Source: Bretschneidera sinensis (taxonomy: Eukaryota; Streptophyta; Magnoliopsida; Brassicales; Akaniaceae). Taken from it: a stretch of 64,000 nt of DNA. Positions 34,310 through 46,350 of this stretch are shown piece after piece; positions within the stretch are counted from its first letter, which is position 1; every line of letters starts with the position of its first letter. A program made the translations under genes and the position numbers. The stretch spans positions 58,105,501 to 58,169,500 of the forward strand of contig CM043702.1 of NCBI GenBank assembly GCA_023935145.1, written 5' to 3'. The notes beneath the pieces were generated by a model that was given only the letters and a program-made list of their open reading frames with translations, was not told the DNA's origin and searched no databases.

Positions 34310-35194
34310 TTTAAGATGATGTAAACAGATTTTCCTAAAATAATATTAATATGGTATTCATTAGAAAATTAAAGGCAATAGAATACATAATCACAAACTT
34401 AGATTTGATTACTAAGTTGATGAAATAGAGAACAACAAAATGACAGAGAGACTTAAAAAATTGTATCCAGTGGCAGGGGCTGCACACAACACCTAGACAG
34501 GTGTTGGAGAGGCGCTGCAGGCACTGTGTGCAGAGGAACAATGTATGAAATGACTGTAATACAAGATAAGTCATGATCAGACTGAAAATATATTAACTCA
34601 CTCAATCATACAAGGTTTCAAGTACACATGATTCATGTAAATGTGTAACCACAAGAGCTAAGCAAACAAAAGTGTAATTTTTTTTATATTAATCTACAAC
34701 TCACTAGAAATTTCTAAACTTCGGGAAACTATTAGATGTGACTAGAAGTCTACAGCCACTAAACTTCTGGTGGTTGTGCTTGCAGATATTACATAGCACA
34801 AAAACGATTGGCAAATGATATGTTTTCTTGTTAAAGTATATGCTGATGTAAGTCCTTATGTTTACATTTACATATCAGATTGAAAAAAAAAAAGAGGATG
34901 CATACCTTTCCTAAATCCCAAGTTATAATTATAACAACCAATAAACTTATAAAATTAACATCCCCAAACATTAGCAAAATCATATTATGTATCAAGTAAT
35001 AGCAAGTTGAACCATATTATTCAAGTAAAGTCAAACTCATAAAATAAATATCCCCAAAAGCAATTAATTACAATTTCAAAAATATTAAAGATGAAATTAT
35101 AATTTCTTATCTATGAATACGTTGGCTTGCCAAGTCTAATTGCTTATATCATTCCTTTGATTCTTTGATCCGATCCTGCGAAAGTATTTCCATG
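34310..35194. other. upstream region of the CACTA gene, no gene seen
   Basis: AT-rich, with no domain recognised. By orientation it is the 5' leader or intron of the CACTA transposase. It ends at the target duplication of gypsy D. Confidence 0.4.
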
Positions 35195-35199
35195 CATAC
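35195..35199. repeat. target-site duplication CATAC of gypsy D, left copy
   Basis: CATAC at 35195-35199 and at 40440-40444 flanks the TGACG...CGTCA ends of gypsy D. Confidence 0.92.
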
Positions 35200-35657
35200 T
35201 GACGCAGGAAGATCCAAGTCATATGATGCATAGTTGGCAGATCAGCACAGAACTGGCAAGTGGACTACCTAGAACGGGCCACGGGCTCATATCAGGCTCG
35301 AAAGACCCTAGTCTGATTGGAAACGGGCCAATGAACAAAACATGATTCTTTGTAATCAGTGTGGCAAGATTTTAGCCAAAAAACGACGTTTAGGTCTCCA
35401 AATTGGCAGTTTACAGTTTTTAGGAAACTTTTTATTTTAGTTATTTTAATTTCAGCCTTAATTTAATTTTCCTATTTTGTTTCGACCTTATAAATAGGGT
35501 CTTAGGGTTTCTAAACATTATTATTGAATTTGCATAATTTTAAATAAAACATCAGAGTTGTTTCTCTGTATTGTTTTTTAGGGTTTTTCTTGTGTTATTC
35601 CCTGTGAACGATCTGTTCGACTAGCCTGCAGAATAATCGCTATTCTGCCCGGCGTCA
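35200..35657 (+). repeat. 5' LTR of gypsy D (458 bp)
   Basis: Starts TGACGCAGG and ends CCGGCGTCA. A TATA box TTATAAATAGGG lies near 35489. The second half is almost the same as in the 3' LTR. The first 200 bp carry most of the differences. Confidence 0.92.
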
Positions 35658-35659
35658 GT

Positions 35660-35671
35660 TGGTATCAGAGC
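35660..35671 (+). promoter_or_regulatory. primer binding site of gypsy D
   Basis: TGGTATCAGAGC, complementary to initiator tRNA-Met, lies two bases after the 5' LTR. Confidence 0.88.
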
Positions 35672-35707
35672 TTCAGCGTTTTTCCAGAGCAAGATTTCAT
35701 CAGTTCC

Positions 35708-36700
35708 ATGGCTGGTGGTCGTGGTCGTGGTCGTTGCGGGCAGGTTCCGAACAAGGAAGCCCCACGTTGTGATCGTAACATTCAGGATGCGATGATTGAG
35801 GATTTATAGAGGCAAGTTGCTAAGTTAACCCAGCGTCTAGCGGCGCAAAATTTTGGAGATCGTGAGATTGAAGATCACGATTCCGATTCCAGTTCCAGTT
35901 CCGAAAAACCACATCACAATCCTGCTCGATTTTGGGAGCACCGTGGTCGGGAAGAACGTTATGGAGACCTCAGGTTCAGAGTGGATCTGCCCGAGTTTTT
36001 TGGTACTTTACAGGCTGAGGGATTCATTGATTGGTTGAATGAAGTGGAGCGTATTTTCGAGTATAAGGAAGTCCCAGATCGTGTGAAGGTGAAACTGGTC
36101 ACCATCAAACTGAAGGGCAGAGCATCTGCGTGGTGGGAGCAGTTGAGGCGTTCGCGTGATCGGCAGGGCAAAGCCAAGATTATAGATTGGGAGAAGATGA
36201 AGAAGAAGATGAAGGGTTACTTCCTCCCTTTCGGTTACACTCAGACCTTGTTTCAGCGTCTTCATTCGTTGAGGCAGGGCATGAGATCGGTGGATGATTA
36301 CACGGAGGAATTCTATCAGTTGATTGCCCGGAACGATTTATCTGAAACAGAGGAGCAGATGGTGGCACGGTATTTGGGGGGATTACGACAGCCCCTACAG
36401 GATGTCCTCAGCCTTCACTCGCTGTGGACAGTTTCAGAAACTTATCAGGGTGCACTTGCGGTGGAAAAACAGCAGAACATGAGGCCATTGAACAGAAGCG
36501 ATCAAAACAATCGGCCAGTTCGCCCTTAGGAATCCCGTCCTGTCCAGCAACCACCTCAAGGTAACCCTAACCCTAACCCGAATATTAGATGTTTCAGATG
36601 TGGTGAACATAGGCATAAATCACCTGAGTGCAGGAAGCCTGCTAGTAATAAAGGCAAAAATCTCCTTATTGAGGACGATGGGGTAGATGAATTTGAGGAG
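35708..36700 (+). pseudogene. gypsy D gag
   Basis: The frame starts MAGGRGRGRGRCG, an Arg/Gly-rich N-terminus typical of this group. It has a stop at about 35807 (IEDL-stop-RQVAKL) and continues open to 36529. FRVDLPEFFGTLQAEGFIDW, KGRASAWWEQL and LRQGMRSVDDYTEEFYQL mark the gag capsid domain. After a second stop (36527) the nucleocapsid has a zinc knuckle CFRCGEHRHKSPEC near 36593-36634. An Asn-Pro repeat (GNPNPNPN) before it is encoded by CCCTAAC-like units. The rest of the polyprotein follows in the same frame. Confidence 0.85.
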
Positions 36701-37363
36701 ATTGGGGAGCCTGTGTATGACGATGATGAATATGGAGATGTGTTGTATGGGGATGGCCATGAGACTTTGGTCGTTCGTAAGATTCTACTGACCTCCAAGG
36801 GCTATTTAGGGGACGATTGGTTGAGGACCAATATTTTCCACACGACCTGTACAGTTGCCGATAAAGTCTGCAAGATGATCATAGATAGCGGCAGTTGTGA
36901 GAATGTAATGTCTGAAGAGGCTGTCCAGAAACTGCAATTGAAAACAGATCGTCATCCTAAGCCGTACAAATTGTCTTGGCTAAATAAAGGCAGTGAGGTA
37001 ACGGTGGATAGGCATTGCCTAGTTTCTTTTTCTATTGGTAAGAGATATTTCGATAATGCTTGGTGTGATGTTGTGTCTATGGATGCTTGTCATGTATTGT
37101 TAGGCAGGCTTTGGCAGTATGATCGTAACATTATTCATGATGGGCGAAAAAACACATACTCCCTTAGCATCAAAGGTAAGAAGATTGTGATGGCACCTCG
37201 TCGGGAAGGAATCACTCCTACCCTGATTTCCAATAATACTAATCTGCTTTCGATGTCCAGGTTTTTAGCAGAGGTTGAGCATGTAGACGTGGTTTATGCT
37301 CTGCTGCCTTGTGGGAATAGCGCAGCAGATCTGAATCCAGAATTACCAGTCGAAGTGCAGTAG
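36701..37363 (+). pseudogene. gypsy D aspartic protease region
   Basis: Open for 216 codons. An acidic linker (YDDDEYGDVLYGDG) leads to MIIDSGSCENVMS near 36881-36920, the retropepsin-like active site with D-S-G intact. VVSMDACHVLLGRLWQYD and RKNTYSLSIKGKKIVM at 37069-37197 complete the domain. A stop (TAG at 37361) separates it from RT. It cleaves Gag-Pol in the living element. Confidence 0.82.
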
Positions 37364-37366
37364 CTG

Positions 37367-38240
37367 ATGGCAGATTTTTTTGACCTTATGCCAGAGGATC
37401 TTCTTCTTGGGTTACCACCTATGAGGGACATTCAGCATCAGATCGGCCTTGTTCCAGGGTCCAGTTTGCCTAATCGACCGGTGTATCGCCACAGCCCCAA
37501 GGAATCTGAAGAGTTGCAGCGACAGGTGGTAGAGTTGTTGGAGAGAGGCTACGTCCGTGAGAGTATGAGCCCATGCGCGGTTCCTGCCCTACTAGTGCCA
37601 AAGAAGGATGGTTCTTGACGTATGCGTGTTGATAGCAGAGTCATCAACAGGATCACAGTGAAATACTGGTTCCCAATTTCCCGCCTGGATGATATGTTAG
37701 ACCGTTCGATTCTAAGGTCTTCTCCAAAATTGACCTTAGGAGCGGATACCACCATATCAGAATAAGGCCTAGAGATGAGTGGAAGACAGTGTTTAAGACG
37801 CAGCATGGGTTGTATGAGTGGATGGTCATACCTTTTGGACTGTCCAATGCGCCCAGCACATTTATGAGGTTCATGCATCAAGTTTTACGGCCTTTAATGG
37901 GTAAGTTCGTTATAGTTTACTTCGATGACATCCTCATTTATAGTCCGATGTGGGAGTCACATTTTGAGCACCTCCGTGCTGTTTTTAATTTGTTGAGGAC
38001 AGAGCGCCTGTACGTCAATTAGAAGAAGTATTCTTTCTTCACTACTTCTATTACTTTTCTGGGTTTTGTTGTATCTACTGATTGTGTTCAAGCAGATCAG
38101 TCGAAGGTAGATGTAGTCTTGGAATGGCCCACACCGAGGACCTTGCACGATGTAAGAAGTTTCCATGGATTGGCTTCCTTCTACCGCCAGTTCATCAGAA
38201 ATTTCAGCACTTTGATTGCTCCTATCACAGAGTGCCTTAA
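37367..38240 (+). pseudogene. gypsy D reverse transcriptase
   Basis: [20 protein letters not shown] begins the domain, [32 protein letters not shown] near 37585-37665 is RT motif 1-2, and a frame change near 37710 breaks [32 protein letters not shown] and [12 protein letters not shown] (about 37799-37945) hold the catalytic Y-F-D-D, which is intact. A stop lies at 38020 (YVN-stop-KK). It needs at least three repairs to be read through. Confidence 0.85.
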
Positions 38241-38815
38241 AGGGCGTGATTTTTAGTGGTCCGAGAAGGCAGAAACCAGCTTTCAACTGGTCAAACAGAA
38301 AATGACAGAGACACCAGTTTTAGCACTTCCTGATTTCGAAAAGGTGTTTGAGGTAAATTGTGATGCATTTGGAGTGGGTATTGGTGGTGTTCTAAGTCAA
38401 GAAGGGCGACCAGTAGCTTTTTTCAGTGAGAAGTTATCAGGATCAAAAAAAGAATTACTCCACCTATGATCTGGAATTCTATGCCATAGTTCAGTCCCTA
38501 AAGCATTGGCGTCACTACCTAGTGCAGAGGGAATTTATTCTTATCACTGATCATGAGGCCCTGAAGTACATCAATGGCCAACACAAGCTGAGTACGCGGC
38601 ATGCCAAGTGGGTGGCGTACTTGCAGGAATTCACATTTGCGCTGAGGCACCAAGCAGGAAGTCTGAATCGTGTCGCAGATGCACTGAGCCGTCGTACATT
38701 ACTTCTCACCACCATGAGCACCAGAATTGTGGGATTTGAGGTCTTCTCAGATATGTATGCTGCAGATCCTTCCTTTGGGAAGATAATTCAGGAGGTAACT
38801 ACTGGTCAATGACAT
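38241..38815 (+). pseudogene. gypsy D RNase H
   Basis: After a stop (GRDF-stop-WSE near 38253) the region reads [19 protein letters not shown] near 38347-38403, where the first catalytic Asp is kept. A one-base shift near 38440 follows, then [32 protein letters not shown] and HQAGSLNRVADALSRR. All three parts of the gypsy RNase H are present. The open frame ends at 38812 with a stop before integrase. Confidence 0.85.
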
Positions 38816-38818
38816 GAT

Positions 38819-40053
38819 TTTATTTTGCATAATGGTTATCTATTTCGTGGATTGCAGTTGTGCGTTCCAGATTGTTCACTAAGGCAGCAGATTATTAGTG
38901 AACTTCATAATGATGGTCACTTTGGGCGAGACAAGACATTTGCCCTGATTTCCTCTAACTATTACTGGCCCAAATTGACCAGTGACGTGGCTCATCATGT
39001 GGAGCGTTGTTATGTGTGCCAGCGGTCCAAGAGAGTTCTCACAAATGCGAATCTGTACACACCCTTACCTGTACCTGAAGCCCCTTGGTTCAATGTTAGT
39101 ATGGACTTTGTATTGGGCTTACCTCGTACCCAACGAGGCTTGGATTCTATTTTGGTTGTGGTTGACAGATTTTCCAAGATGGCCCATTTCATACCTTGTA
39201 GAAGACAATGGATGCTACCAGGATCGCTCATCTTTACTTCAAGGAGATTGTGTGTTTGCATGGTGTTCCCCGATCCATCACTTCAGATCGTGACACCAAG
39301 TTCATGAGTCAGTTCTGGAAGAGTTTATGGGAGAAGCTAGGGACGAAGTTAAATTTTTGCAGCGCCTATCATCCTCAAACAGATGGTCAGACCGAGGTGG
39401 TGAACTGGAGTTTGGGAAACCTTTTGAAAAGCTTAGCAGAAACTAAACCAAAGCAGTGGGATCTCGCATTACCTCAAGCAGAATTTGCCTATAACAGGTC
39501 GAAAAACAGAACCACAGGAATGAGCTCATTTGAGATTGTGTATGGTCAGAATCCATCCGGAGTGCTTGACTTAGCCCCTATTCCATGAGTGGGTCGTTTG
39601 AATCCCAAGGCAGATGAGATGGCAGAACATCTTCGGGATATCCATGAGCAAGTGAAGCTAGCCATTCACGACAGTAATGCCAAGTACAAGGCTCAGAGCG
39701 ACAGTCACCGTCGTCAAGTACTTTTTGATGCTGGTGATTTTGTTTGGGCAGTATTAACTCGTGATCGTTTTCCCATGAGAGAGTATAATAAGCTTAAGGA
39801 GCGAAAGATTGGACCCTGTGAGATCTTGCAGAGGATCAACGATAACGCCTACAGACTACGCCTACCCAGTTATCTGAAGACTTCTGATGTATTTAATGTG
39901 AAACACCTGAGTCCTTGTTTTGAGGATTCCGATGAAGCTATTGTGAACTCGAGGACGAGTTCTTTCCAACCGGAGGCGACTGACGCAGGAGGATCCAAGT
40001 TAGATGATGCAGAGTTGGCAGATCAGCGCAGAACTGATAGGTGGACTACCTAG
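38819..40053 (+). pseudogene. gypsy D integrase, ending inside the 3' LTR
   Basis: The zinc-binding part reads ELHNDGHFGRDKTFALISSN and VERCYVCQRSK (38900-39030). The core has SMDFVLGLPRTQRGLDSI (39098-39155), then a one-base shift near 39205, HGVPRSITSDRDTKFMSQFW near 39257-39316 and SAYHPQTDGQTEVVN (39361-39405). D, D and E are all visible. A stop lies at 39586. The C-terminal stretch 39589-40053 has IGPCEILQRINDNAYRLRL and FNVKHLSPCFED, then runs 73 bases into the 3' LTR, where its stop codon lies. No chromodomain is seen. Confidence 0.85.
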
Positions 40054-40439
40054 AACGGGCCATGGGCTCAGATCAGGCCCAAAAGACCCTAGTCTGATTG
40101 GAAACGGGCCAAAAAAAAAACCTAATTACTATGTAATTAGCTTGGTAAGATTTTAGTCAAAAAACGACGTTTAGGCCTCCAAATTGGCAGTTTATAGTTT
40201 TAAGGAAACTTTTTATTTTAGTTATTTTAATTTCAGCCTTAATTTAATTTTCCTATTTTGTTTCGACCTTATAAATAGGGTCTTAGGGTTTCGTAAACAT
40301 TATTATTGAATTTGCATAATTTTAAATAAAACATCAGAGCTGTTTCTCTGTATTGTTTTTTAGGGTTTTTCTTGTGTTATTCCCTGTGAACGATCTGTTC
40401 GACTAGCCTGCAGAATAATCGCTATTCTGCCCAGCGTCA
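39981..40439 (+). repeat. 3' LTR of gypsy D (459 bp)
   Basis: Starts TGACGCAGG after GGAGGCGAC and ends CCAGCGTCA, followed by CATAC. The TATA box TTATAAATAGGG lies near 40269. Confidence 0.92.
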
Positions 40440-40444
40440 CATAC

Positions 40445-42321
40445 TTAAGCTGTCATGTTAATTTCTTTCTCATTGACATATAAATTATGACTCTATTTTG
40501 TTCTATTATTGTGAAAATGTAATAAACAAATGTTAATATGACATTTACCAGTTAATTCATAGGATAACAATGGCTACACTGATGTACATTATAGATAGTA
40601 GAATTATGGACTACAAACAATTATGAACCATTTGTCTCCTTAAAGCACAAAAAGCTTTTCTGAGCCTAAAACATGCAACACAGAGAAACATATGCACTTT
40701 CTTGAAGCACCATTATTATGCATATCGAGTCATTAAATAAAACAAACCACACTCAACTAGTGATACAATATAAAGAATTAAATAAAAAAAACAAATTACA
40801 TTACTAGTCCAACTAGTGATATAATATAAAGAATTAAATAAAAAACAAATTACATTACTAGTCCTTATAGTTTGACATAAGATTCAAATTAATTTGACAT
40901 CAAAATAAATCAATCTGAAGTTGATCATATGAATGAGACTTCTTCTTGGTTTCGTTTCTTACTTATCTTAAATGGACTGATAAAAATATATTGGTAGATA
41001 TAGAAAATTTATTTATTTCTTCTTTTTGAGAAAGAAAATAGATTTAAAAAGCATCTGACAATACCTACAGAGCTAGAAAGTGATGGATTCTTTTATAAAG
41101 AAACAAAAATCAAAAGATAAAAAGAACATAATCAAGTCCTCTTCTTCCTCCATATACCTACACACCCAAATTGGCTACAATACTAATAATTTCACAAACA
41201 ATTTAATAAGCAACTAAAGAGAGAAACCAAACTAAATATTTGAATAAAGAGGCTGTATTTACACTTGACGGCAACCAAGCAGCTGCTATGGTGCTGTAGT
41301 GAGCCACTACATGCCACTATAACACTCTACAACCATTACTTCTATAAAAAAAGAGATCTGCACAGGGTGTGACGTACCTCTAGCAAGAGTGACATCCTCC
41401 AAATGTACTACTAAGTGGCCGTTAAATAATGAGAGAGAGAGTTTGAAGAACTAGTACTCTTATTCAAGGAGCATTTTTTGAAAAGTTAATAAATAAGTTC
41501 ATTCAACACATTGTAATAGAGAATTGTAGGCTTTAGCCTCTTTACTCACCTTCCTAAAGTTCGATATTCGATGTTGTATTAAATTTCAAACCATGAAAAG
41601 AAAAAAATGTTAATAAAAGCATTGATGTAGAGAAAATATCTTAAATCAGAGTGTTAGAAAATGGCATTAGAGACGAAGTCTCAAAAAGTTAGTACTTCAC
41701 AAGTCTTTTGATAAAAACATAAATCAAATTAAAATCTCCTAAGAATATAAGGAATCTTGTGTAAAGGTTAACTTTTGACACAACCAGAGTAACACTTCAC
41801 AAAGATAATACATCGGAGAATCTATAATGTTTCTAATTCATCCAACCATGATTGATTATCCATCAATAATATCATGAGTTGAATCAGTAAAGAGCAATAA
41901 TAGCCCACTAATGCCACGGTGGACATAAGTGCTTATACCATGATCTCTCGAGCAGAACAAAACTATTGGGGAGCCGACACTGCTAAACGTAAGAAAAAAA
42001 GCTATTAACAACCAAATAAAGACTATAAAATTCACTATACACCAACATGTCTCTATTAATAACTAGAATAAGAAAAAAAAGATAAAAGGTGCCTAATTAG
42101 ATTGTTTGTGTAAATGCTCATTCAAGGCCTTATCATCCAAATAAAGACCATACAATTCACTATAAAAATGATCTCTGCTAAACTTAAAAAAAACTGCCAG
42201 TAACTAGCCATTTGGTATTATCGAAATGACTTCCTCAACCCGTGTCTTTAAATACTTAGTAAACAAATTTACATAAGCTGCCCATGTATTCACATAAAGG
42301 AGCATTATAATATAAAATATT
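40445..42321. other. non-coding stretch between gypsy D and copia C
   Basis: No coding domain was recognised. A tandem duplication of about 51 bp (ACTAGTGATACAATATAAAG and ACTAGTGATATAATATAAAG) lies at about 40758-40862. By position it may be an intron or leader of the CACTA element. Confidence 0.45.
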
Positions 42322-43208
42322 TGTTGGGAAATCACCTCAAGATGCCCAGGTGGTGATCTTTCAAACACCCAAGTCTAGAATGACTTGTAATGAATCGAAA
42401 ACAGAAACAGAAATCAAAGAAAAGAAAGAACACAAACAATTTGTTATCGAGGTTCGGCAAAAGCCTACGTCCCCGTGAGTTCCTCTGAACTCTCTGCACT
42501 AAATCAATGAGTTCTTTACAAATACAGCAACTCCTCTTCAAGAAGTCTCTTGTTCTTGAAGAACGAAAGAAGAGCAAAAGAATGTGAAAGGACTTGAGTT
42601 ACCCTAGAATTTTCCCCAAGAAAATTTCACTTACAAGGCCCTTGAATCCCCAATCTATACTACTCTCTCTCTAAACAAGCAGCCTCTCTAATGAGTCTCT
42701 CTTGTTTTGTGTCTTTGCACTCTTACAATTGATCTCACATTCACATTCACATGTTATGTCTCTTTGAAGCTAGGTGACCCTTTATATAGTGCATCACTTC
42801 TTGAACTTATCTTGAAGTCAGTCTCCACCCTTAGATCTTGAGGACCAATCAATCATAGCCCTTCATCAATTCTAAGTGATCCTGTGCATTTTGATCAAGT
42901 CCCACGCATCATTTGAAATGCTGAAACAAAAGCATCATGTGTGCCTTCAAGCCGCGGCCTAGAACAAGGCATGTCGCGGCCTGGAGGAGGGGAGGCTTTG
43001 TTGTCTTGCTAGAGGCTGGGGCTTGGGGTGGCTGTGCCGCGGCGCACAGGGTCGTGCCGTGGTGTGCACACCTTAGGCCACGGCGCACAGCTCTTCTCCC
43101 AACTTCTGGACTTCCTGGAGGCCGAGGCGCGCACACCTTGAGCCGCGGCCTGGAGACCTGATGTTGAACCTTTTCAAACTCTGTTTAAACCTTAGACAAA
43201 TACCAACA
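42322..43208 (-). repeat. 3' LTR of copia C (887 bp)
   Basis: On the plus strand TGTTGGGAAATCACC to GACAAATACCAACA. A TATA box lies near 42780 (TATATAAAGG on the minus strand). The U3 block 42937-43160 is GC-rich with repeated GCCGCGGC and GCGCACA words. On the minus strand the LTR follows the polypurine tract AAAGGTAGAGAT (43209-43220). Confidence 0.9.
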
Positions 43209-43660
43209 ATCTCTACCTTTGTCTAAGCGATTAAACCTGAACCCATTGTGCATAGAACTCAGGATCCAAACTCAATTTGAGTCACCATATCAACTGACTC
43301 CAATCCTAAGAAGTCCAAGGCAATGATTGAACTTACTTAGAGGTAGAACTTTAGTACCTAAATCTGTAGGATTTTTTTCCATGGCTACCTTGTCCACATG
43401 AATGCATCATTTCGTAACATTTTCCTAAATGAAATGATACTGAACATCCATATACTTTGTCATCTCATGGAACACCAGATTCTTACACAAGTGCAATGCA
43501 CTTTAGCCATCCGAATACACCACCACCTGCTGTTTCAGGACCTTCAACTCTTCCAACAACCCTTTGCACCACATAGCCTCCCTAATGGCTTCTGTTGCCG
43601 CTATGTACTCAGACTCGGTTGTTGAGAGTGCTACCACCGGCTGCAACTGAGCCTTTTAAC
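43209..43660 (-). pseudogene. copia C RNase H
   Basis: Between RT and the polypurine tract, readable on the minus strand after a frame change: AQLQPVVALSTTESEYIAAT near 43645-43585, the copia RNase H start with its Asp/Glu-rich core, then YSDSQSALHL near 43510. Further stops follow. The reading ends 12 bases before the 3' LTR. Confidence 0.75.
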
Positions 43661-44787
43661 TTATACAACATCCGTTTAAGTTGAAGAAGTATGAGGTAAT
43701 CGATCTTCTTTTATCCCGGTCTACTCCATAGTCCGAATCAGCAAAACCCTCAAGACAGATGGACTTACCCATCTTCTCATAAACCAACCCTACATCTGGG
43801 CTTCCCTTCAAGTACATCAGCAACCACTTCATCCCAAGCCAATGCTCATTTTCGGGATTACTCATAAATCTGTTGAGAACACTAATTGCATGAGCAATGT
43901 CGGGTCTGGTGCTTACCATGGTGAACATAATTGATCCAACCGCACTAGAGTAAGGGACCTTTTCCATTTCCTTCCTCTCCTCATCCGATCTCAGAAATTG
44001 ATCGCTGGTGAACTTGAAATGACTAACAAGTGGAACCTTCACTGGTTTGCTATGTTCCATAGAGAACTTAGATATCATCTTCTCTATGTAGGAAGTCTGA
44101 GAAATCTTCAATCTGTTTCTCTCCCTTTCCTGGATTATGCTCATCCCAAGGATATTTTGTGCATAACCAAAATCCTTCATCTCAAACTCCTCACTGAGTT
44201 GAGACTTTAATTTTCCTATCCTCTCCATGCTGCTCCCAACCAGCAACATATCATCAACATAGATGAGGATGATCAACATTTCCTCCACCTTGTGCCCCTT
44301 GTAGTACAAGCACGAATCATAGTAGCTCCTCATGAAACCCAAGCTAGTTACAAAGGAATCGAACCTCTTATTCCATTGCCGAGGTGATTGCTTCAGGCCA
44401 TAAAGAGATTTCTTCAATTGGCATACTAACTCTCCCTACCATCCTTCCTCATAGCCTTCGGGTTGCCTCATGTAGATGGTCTCATCAAGCTCTCCATGCA
44501 AGAATGTTGTCTTCACATCCATTTACTCGATCTCCCAATCAAATTGGACCACCATAGCCAATACTATCCGTATCGTCTTGTATTTCATAACTGGTAAGAA
44601 TATTTCGGTGAAATCTATGCCTTCTCTTTGTGTGAACCACTTCGCCACCAGCCTAGCTTTATACCGAACTTCATCCCCTGGAGGATTCCCTTATTTGATC
44701 TTGTAGATCCACCTACAATCCACAACTCTCTGTTTTTCTGGTTTGGGCACCAATTCCCAAGAGTTGTTCTTCCTCAAAGAATCCATT
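43656..44787 (-). pseudogene. copia C reverse transcriptase
   Basis: The longest open part (43656-44417, 253 codons) starts inside the domain: KKSLYGLKQSPRQWNKRFDS, then ILIYVDDMLLVGSS with the catalytic Y-V-D-D intact, EFEMKDFGYAQNILGMSI and VGSIMFTMVSTRPDIAHAIS. Upstream, after one stop, VKTTFLHGELDETIYMRQPE is readable near 44520-44460. The first third of the domain up to the integrase end is broken by stops. This is the best-kept RT of the copia copies here. Confidence 0.88.
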
Positions 44788-46340
44788 TATTTCTCCATAG
44801 CTAGCTGCCACTTTGACGAATCCTTACATTCCATGATATCCATGGAAGTTTCTGGTTCAACCATCCCTCCTTCTGAACAAGGAGCTGCTACATTAGCATC
44901 CGCAAACCCATACCTCAAAGGTGGTCTGACCACCCTCCTTCCCCGGTCCTTTGTGAGCTGATAGTCATTCTGACTTGCTGCATCATCCCCTTCCAGTTCA
45001 GCCTCCTCAAGAGTGTGCTGAGCTAGGCCTTCATTAATGGGCTCTACCAGGTCCGAATCCTCTTGCTTTCGTTGCTCTACCTGAATTGAATTTTCCTTGA
45101 TGCTATGCTTCACAAATTCCGGACTGGTTTGCTCACTAGCTCCTATAGGGTTAGTTTTCTCCAAATAAGGAAATAACAATTCATTAAAAATAACATCCCT
45201 ACTTATTATGAGTTTCATTCCTTTTTGCTCTAAGGACCACAACCTATACCCCTTAACCCCATCACCATACCCTAGAAACACACATTTTCTAGACCTTGGG
45301 CTAAGTTTATCATCCTTTTGATGTGCAAATGCAGCACATCCAAAAGTTCTAAGGTTGTTTAACTCAGGCGGTTTCCCACTCCATATCTCTTCAGAAGTCT
45401 TCAGCTCTAAAGCTCTAGAGGGTGATCTATTAACCAAATATGCAGCAGTAGACATAGCTTCCCCCCAAAAATATTTTGGTAAACCGAACCCAATTAACAT
45501 GCACCTAACCTTTTCCATAAGGTTCCTATTCATCCTCTCAGCAACTCCATTTTGCTGAGGTGTTTTTACAACCATTCTATGTCTAAGAATCCCATTTCAC
45601 TCACAGAATTTATTAAAATTCTGATTGCAAAATTCTAAGCCATTATCGGTTCGTAAAGCTTTAACTACCCCACTTGTGTGAGTCTCCAGCAACTTTTTCC
45701 ACACCACAAATTTATTCAAAGCATCTGATTTATTTTTAAGCAAATAAACCCAAACCTTTCTTGAATAATCATCAATTAAAGATAGAAAGTAAAGATTACC
45801 TCCCTGTGTTAGTGTTCTTGCTGGTCCCCAAAGGTTCAAATAAATGTAGTCAAGAATGCCTTTAGACTTGTGCACTTCGGTGTTGAAGCTGACCCAGTGT
45901 TGCTTCCTAAGAACGCAACATTCGCAGAAATCAAGTTTCTCTACTTTGTCACCACCAAGTAGACCATCCTTGCTGAGAACTTGCAAGCTCTTTTCGCTCA
46001 TATGTACCAAACGAGTGTGCCAAAGGGCTGCCCTATCCATCTCAGCCATCAAGCTTGCTACTTGATCATTGATTTCTGTATCTCCGATCATCTCATAGTC
46101 CATCCTTTATTGCTGCTTTGATCACTACCAAAGATCCCTTGGTTACCTTAATTTTTCCTCCCTCTGCCTTGTATGTATACCCCATGGAATTTAGCTGCCC
46201 CAATGAGATCAAATTTCTTCTCAAATCTGGAAGATACCTCACGTTCCTTAGCAACCTTGTCATTCCATCAAACATCCTTAACTAGATGTCTCCTATCCCC
46301 CTCACTTGGTAGGAAGTTTCATTCCCCAGGAAAACTTCCA
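44787..46340 (-). pseudogene. copia C integrase
   Basis: Two open stretches, 45597-46103 and 44787-45575, are separated by one stop near 45596. Zinc-binding HTRLVHMSEKS and CECCVLRK lie at 46020-45900. Catalytic residues are in LNLWGPART (normally S/H-D-L-W-G-P, so the first Asp is Asn), RTDNGLEF and NGVAERMN. The C-terminal part reads GCAAFAHQKDDKLSPRSRK and CVFLGYGDGVKGYRLW, typical of copia integrase before the variable linker to RT. The first Asp change would block strand transfer. Confidence 0.85.
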
Positions 46341-46350
46341 TCATCGGTTT

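Larger units (their letters stand above)
35200..40439 (+). mobile_element. gypsy D, structurally complete Ty3/gypsy element
   Basis: A 5.2-kb element with short LTRs (458 and 459 bp), iMet primer binding site, gag with zinc knuckle, protease, RT, RNase H and integrase in gypsy order, framed by CATAC. The compact size and the integrase end (NAYRLRLPS...FNVKHLSPCF) suggest a chromovirus-type lineage of the CRM/Galadriel/Reina kind, but no clear chromodomain is seen, so the lineage is uncertain. Only about ten stops or shifts interrupt an otherwise readable polyprotein, so it is younger than the Tekay-like element or less decayed. It sits in the presumed 5' region of the CACTA element. Confidence 0.92.

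Noticed and set aside
36561..36582. Telomere-like CCCTAAC repeats
   Set aside because: Only two to three units, and they encode an Asn-Pro repeat within gypsy D gag in frame. Too short for an interstitial telomere.
41281..41330. GTAGTGAGCCACTAC palindrome as a CACTA end
   Set aside because: The palindrome is short, with no subterminal repeats or partner end nearby.
42909..43161. Overlapping open frames on both strands in the GC-rich copia C LTR block
   Set aside because: They result from GC-rich repeats with few stops. No known domain, and they lie in LTR U3.
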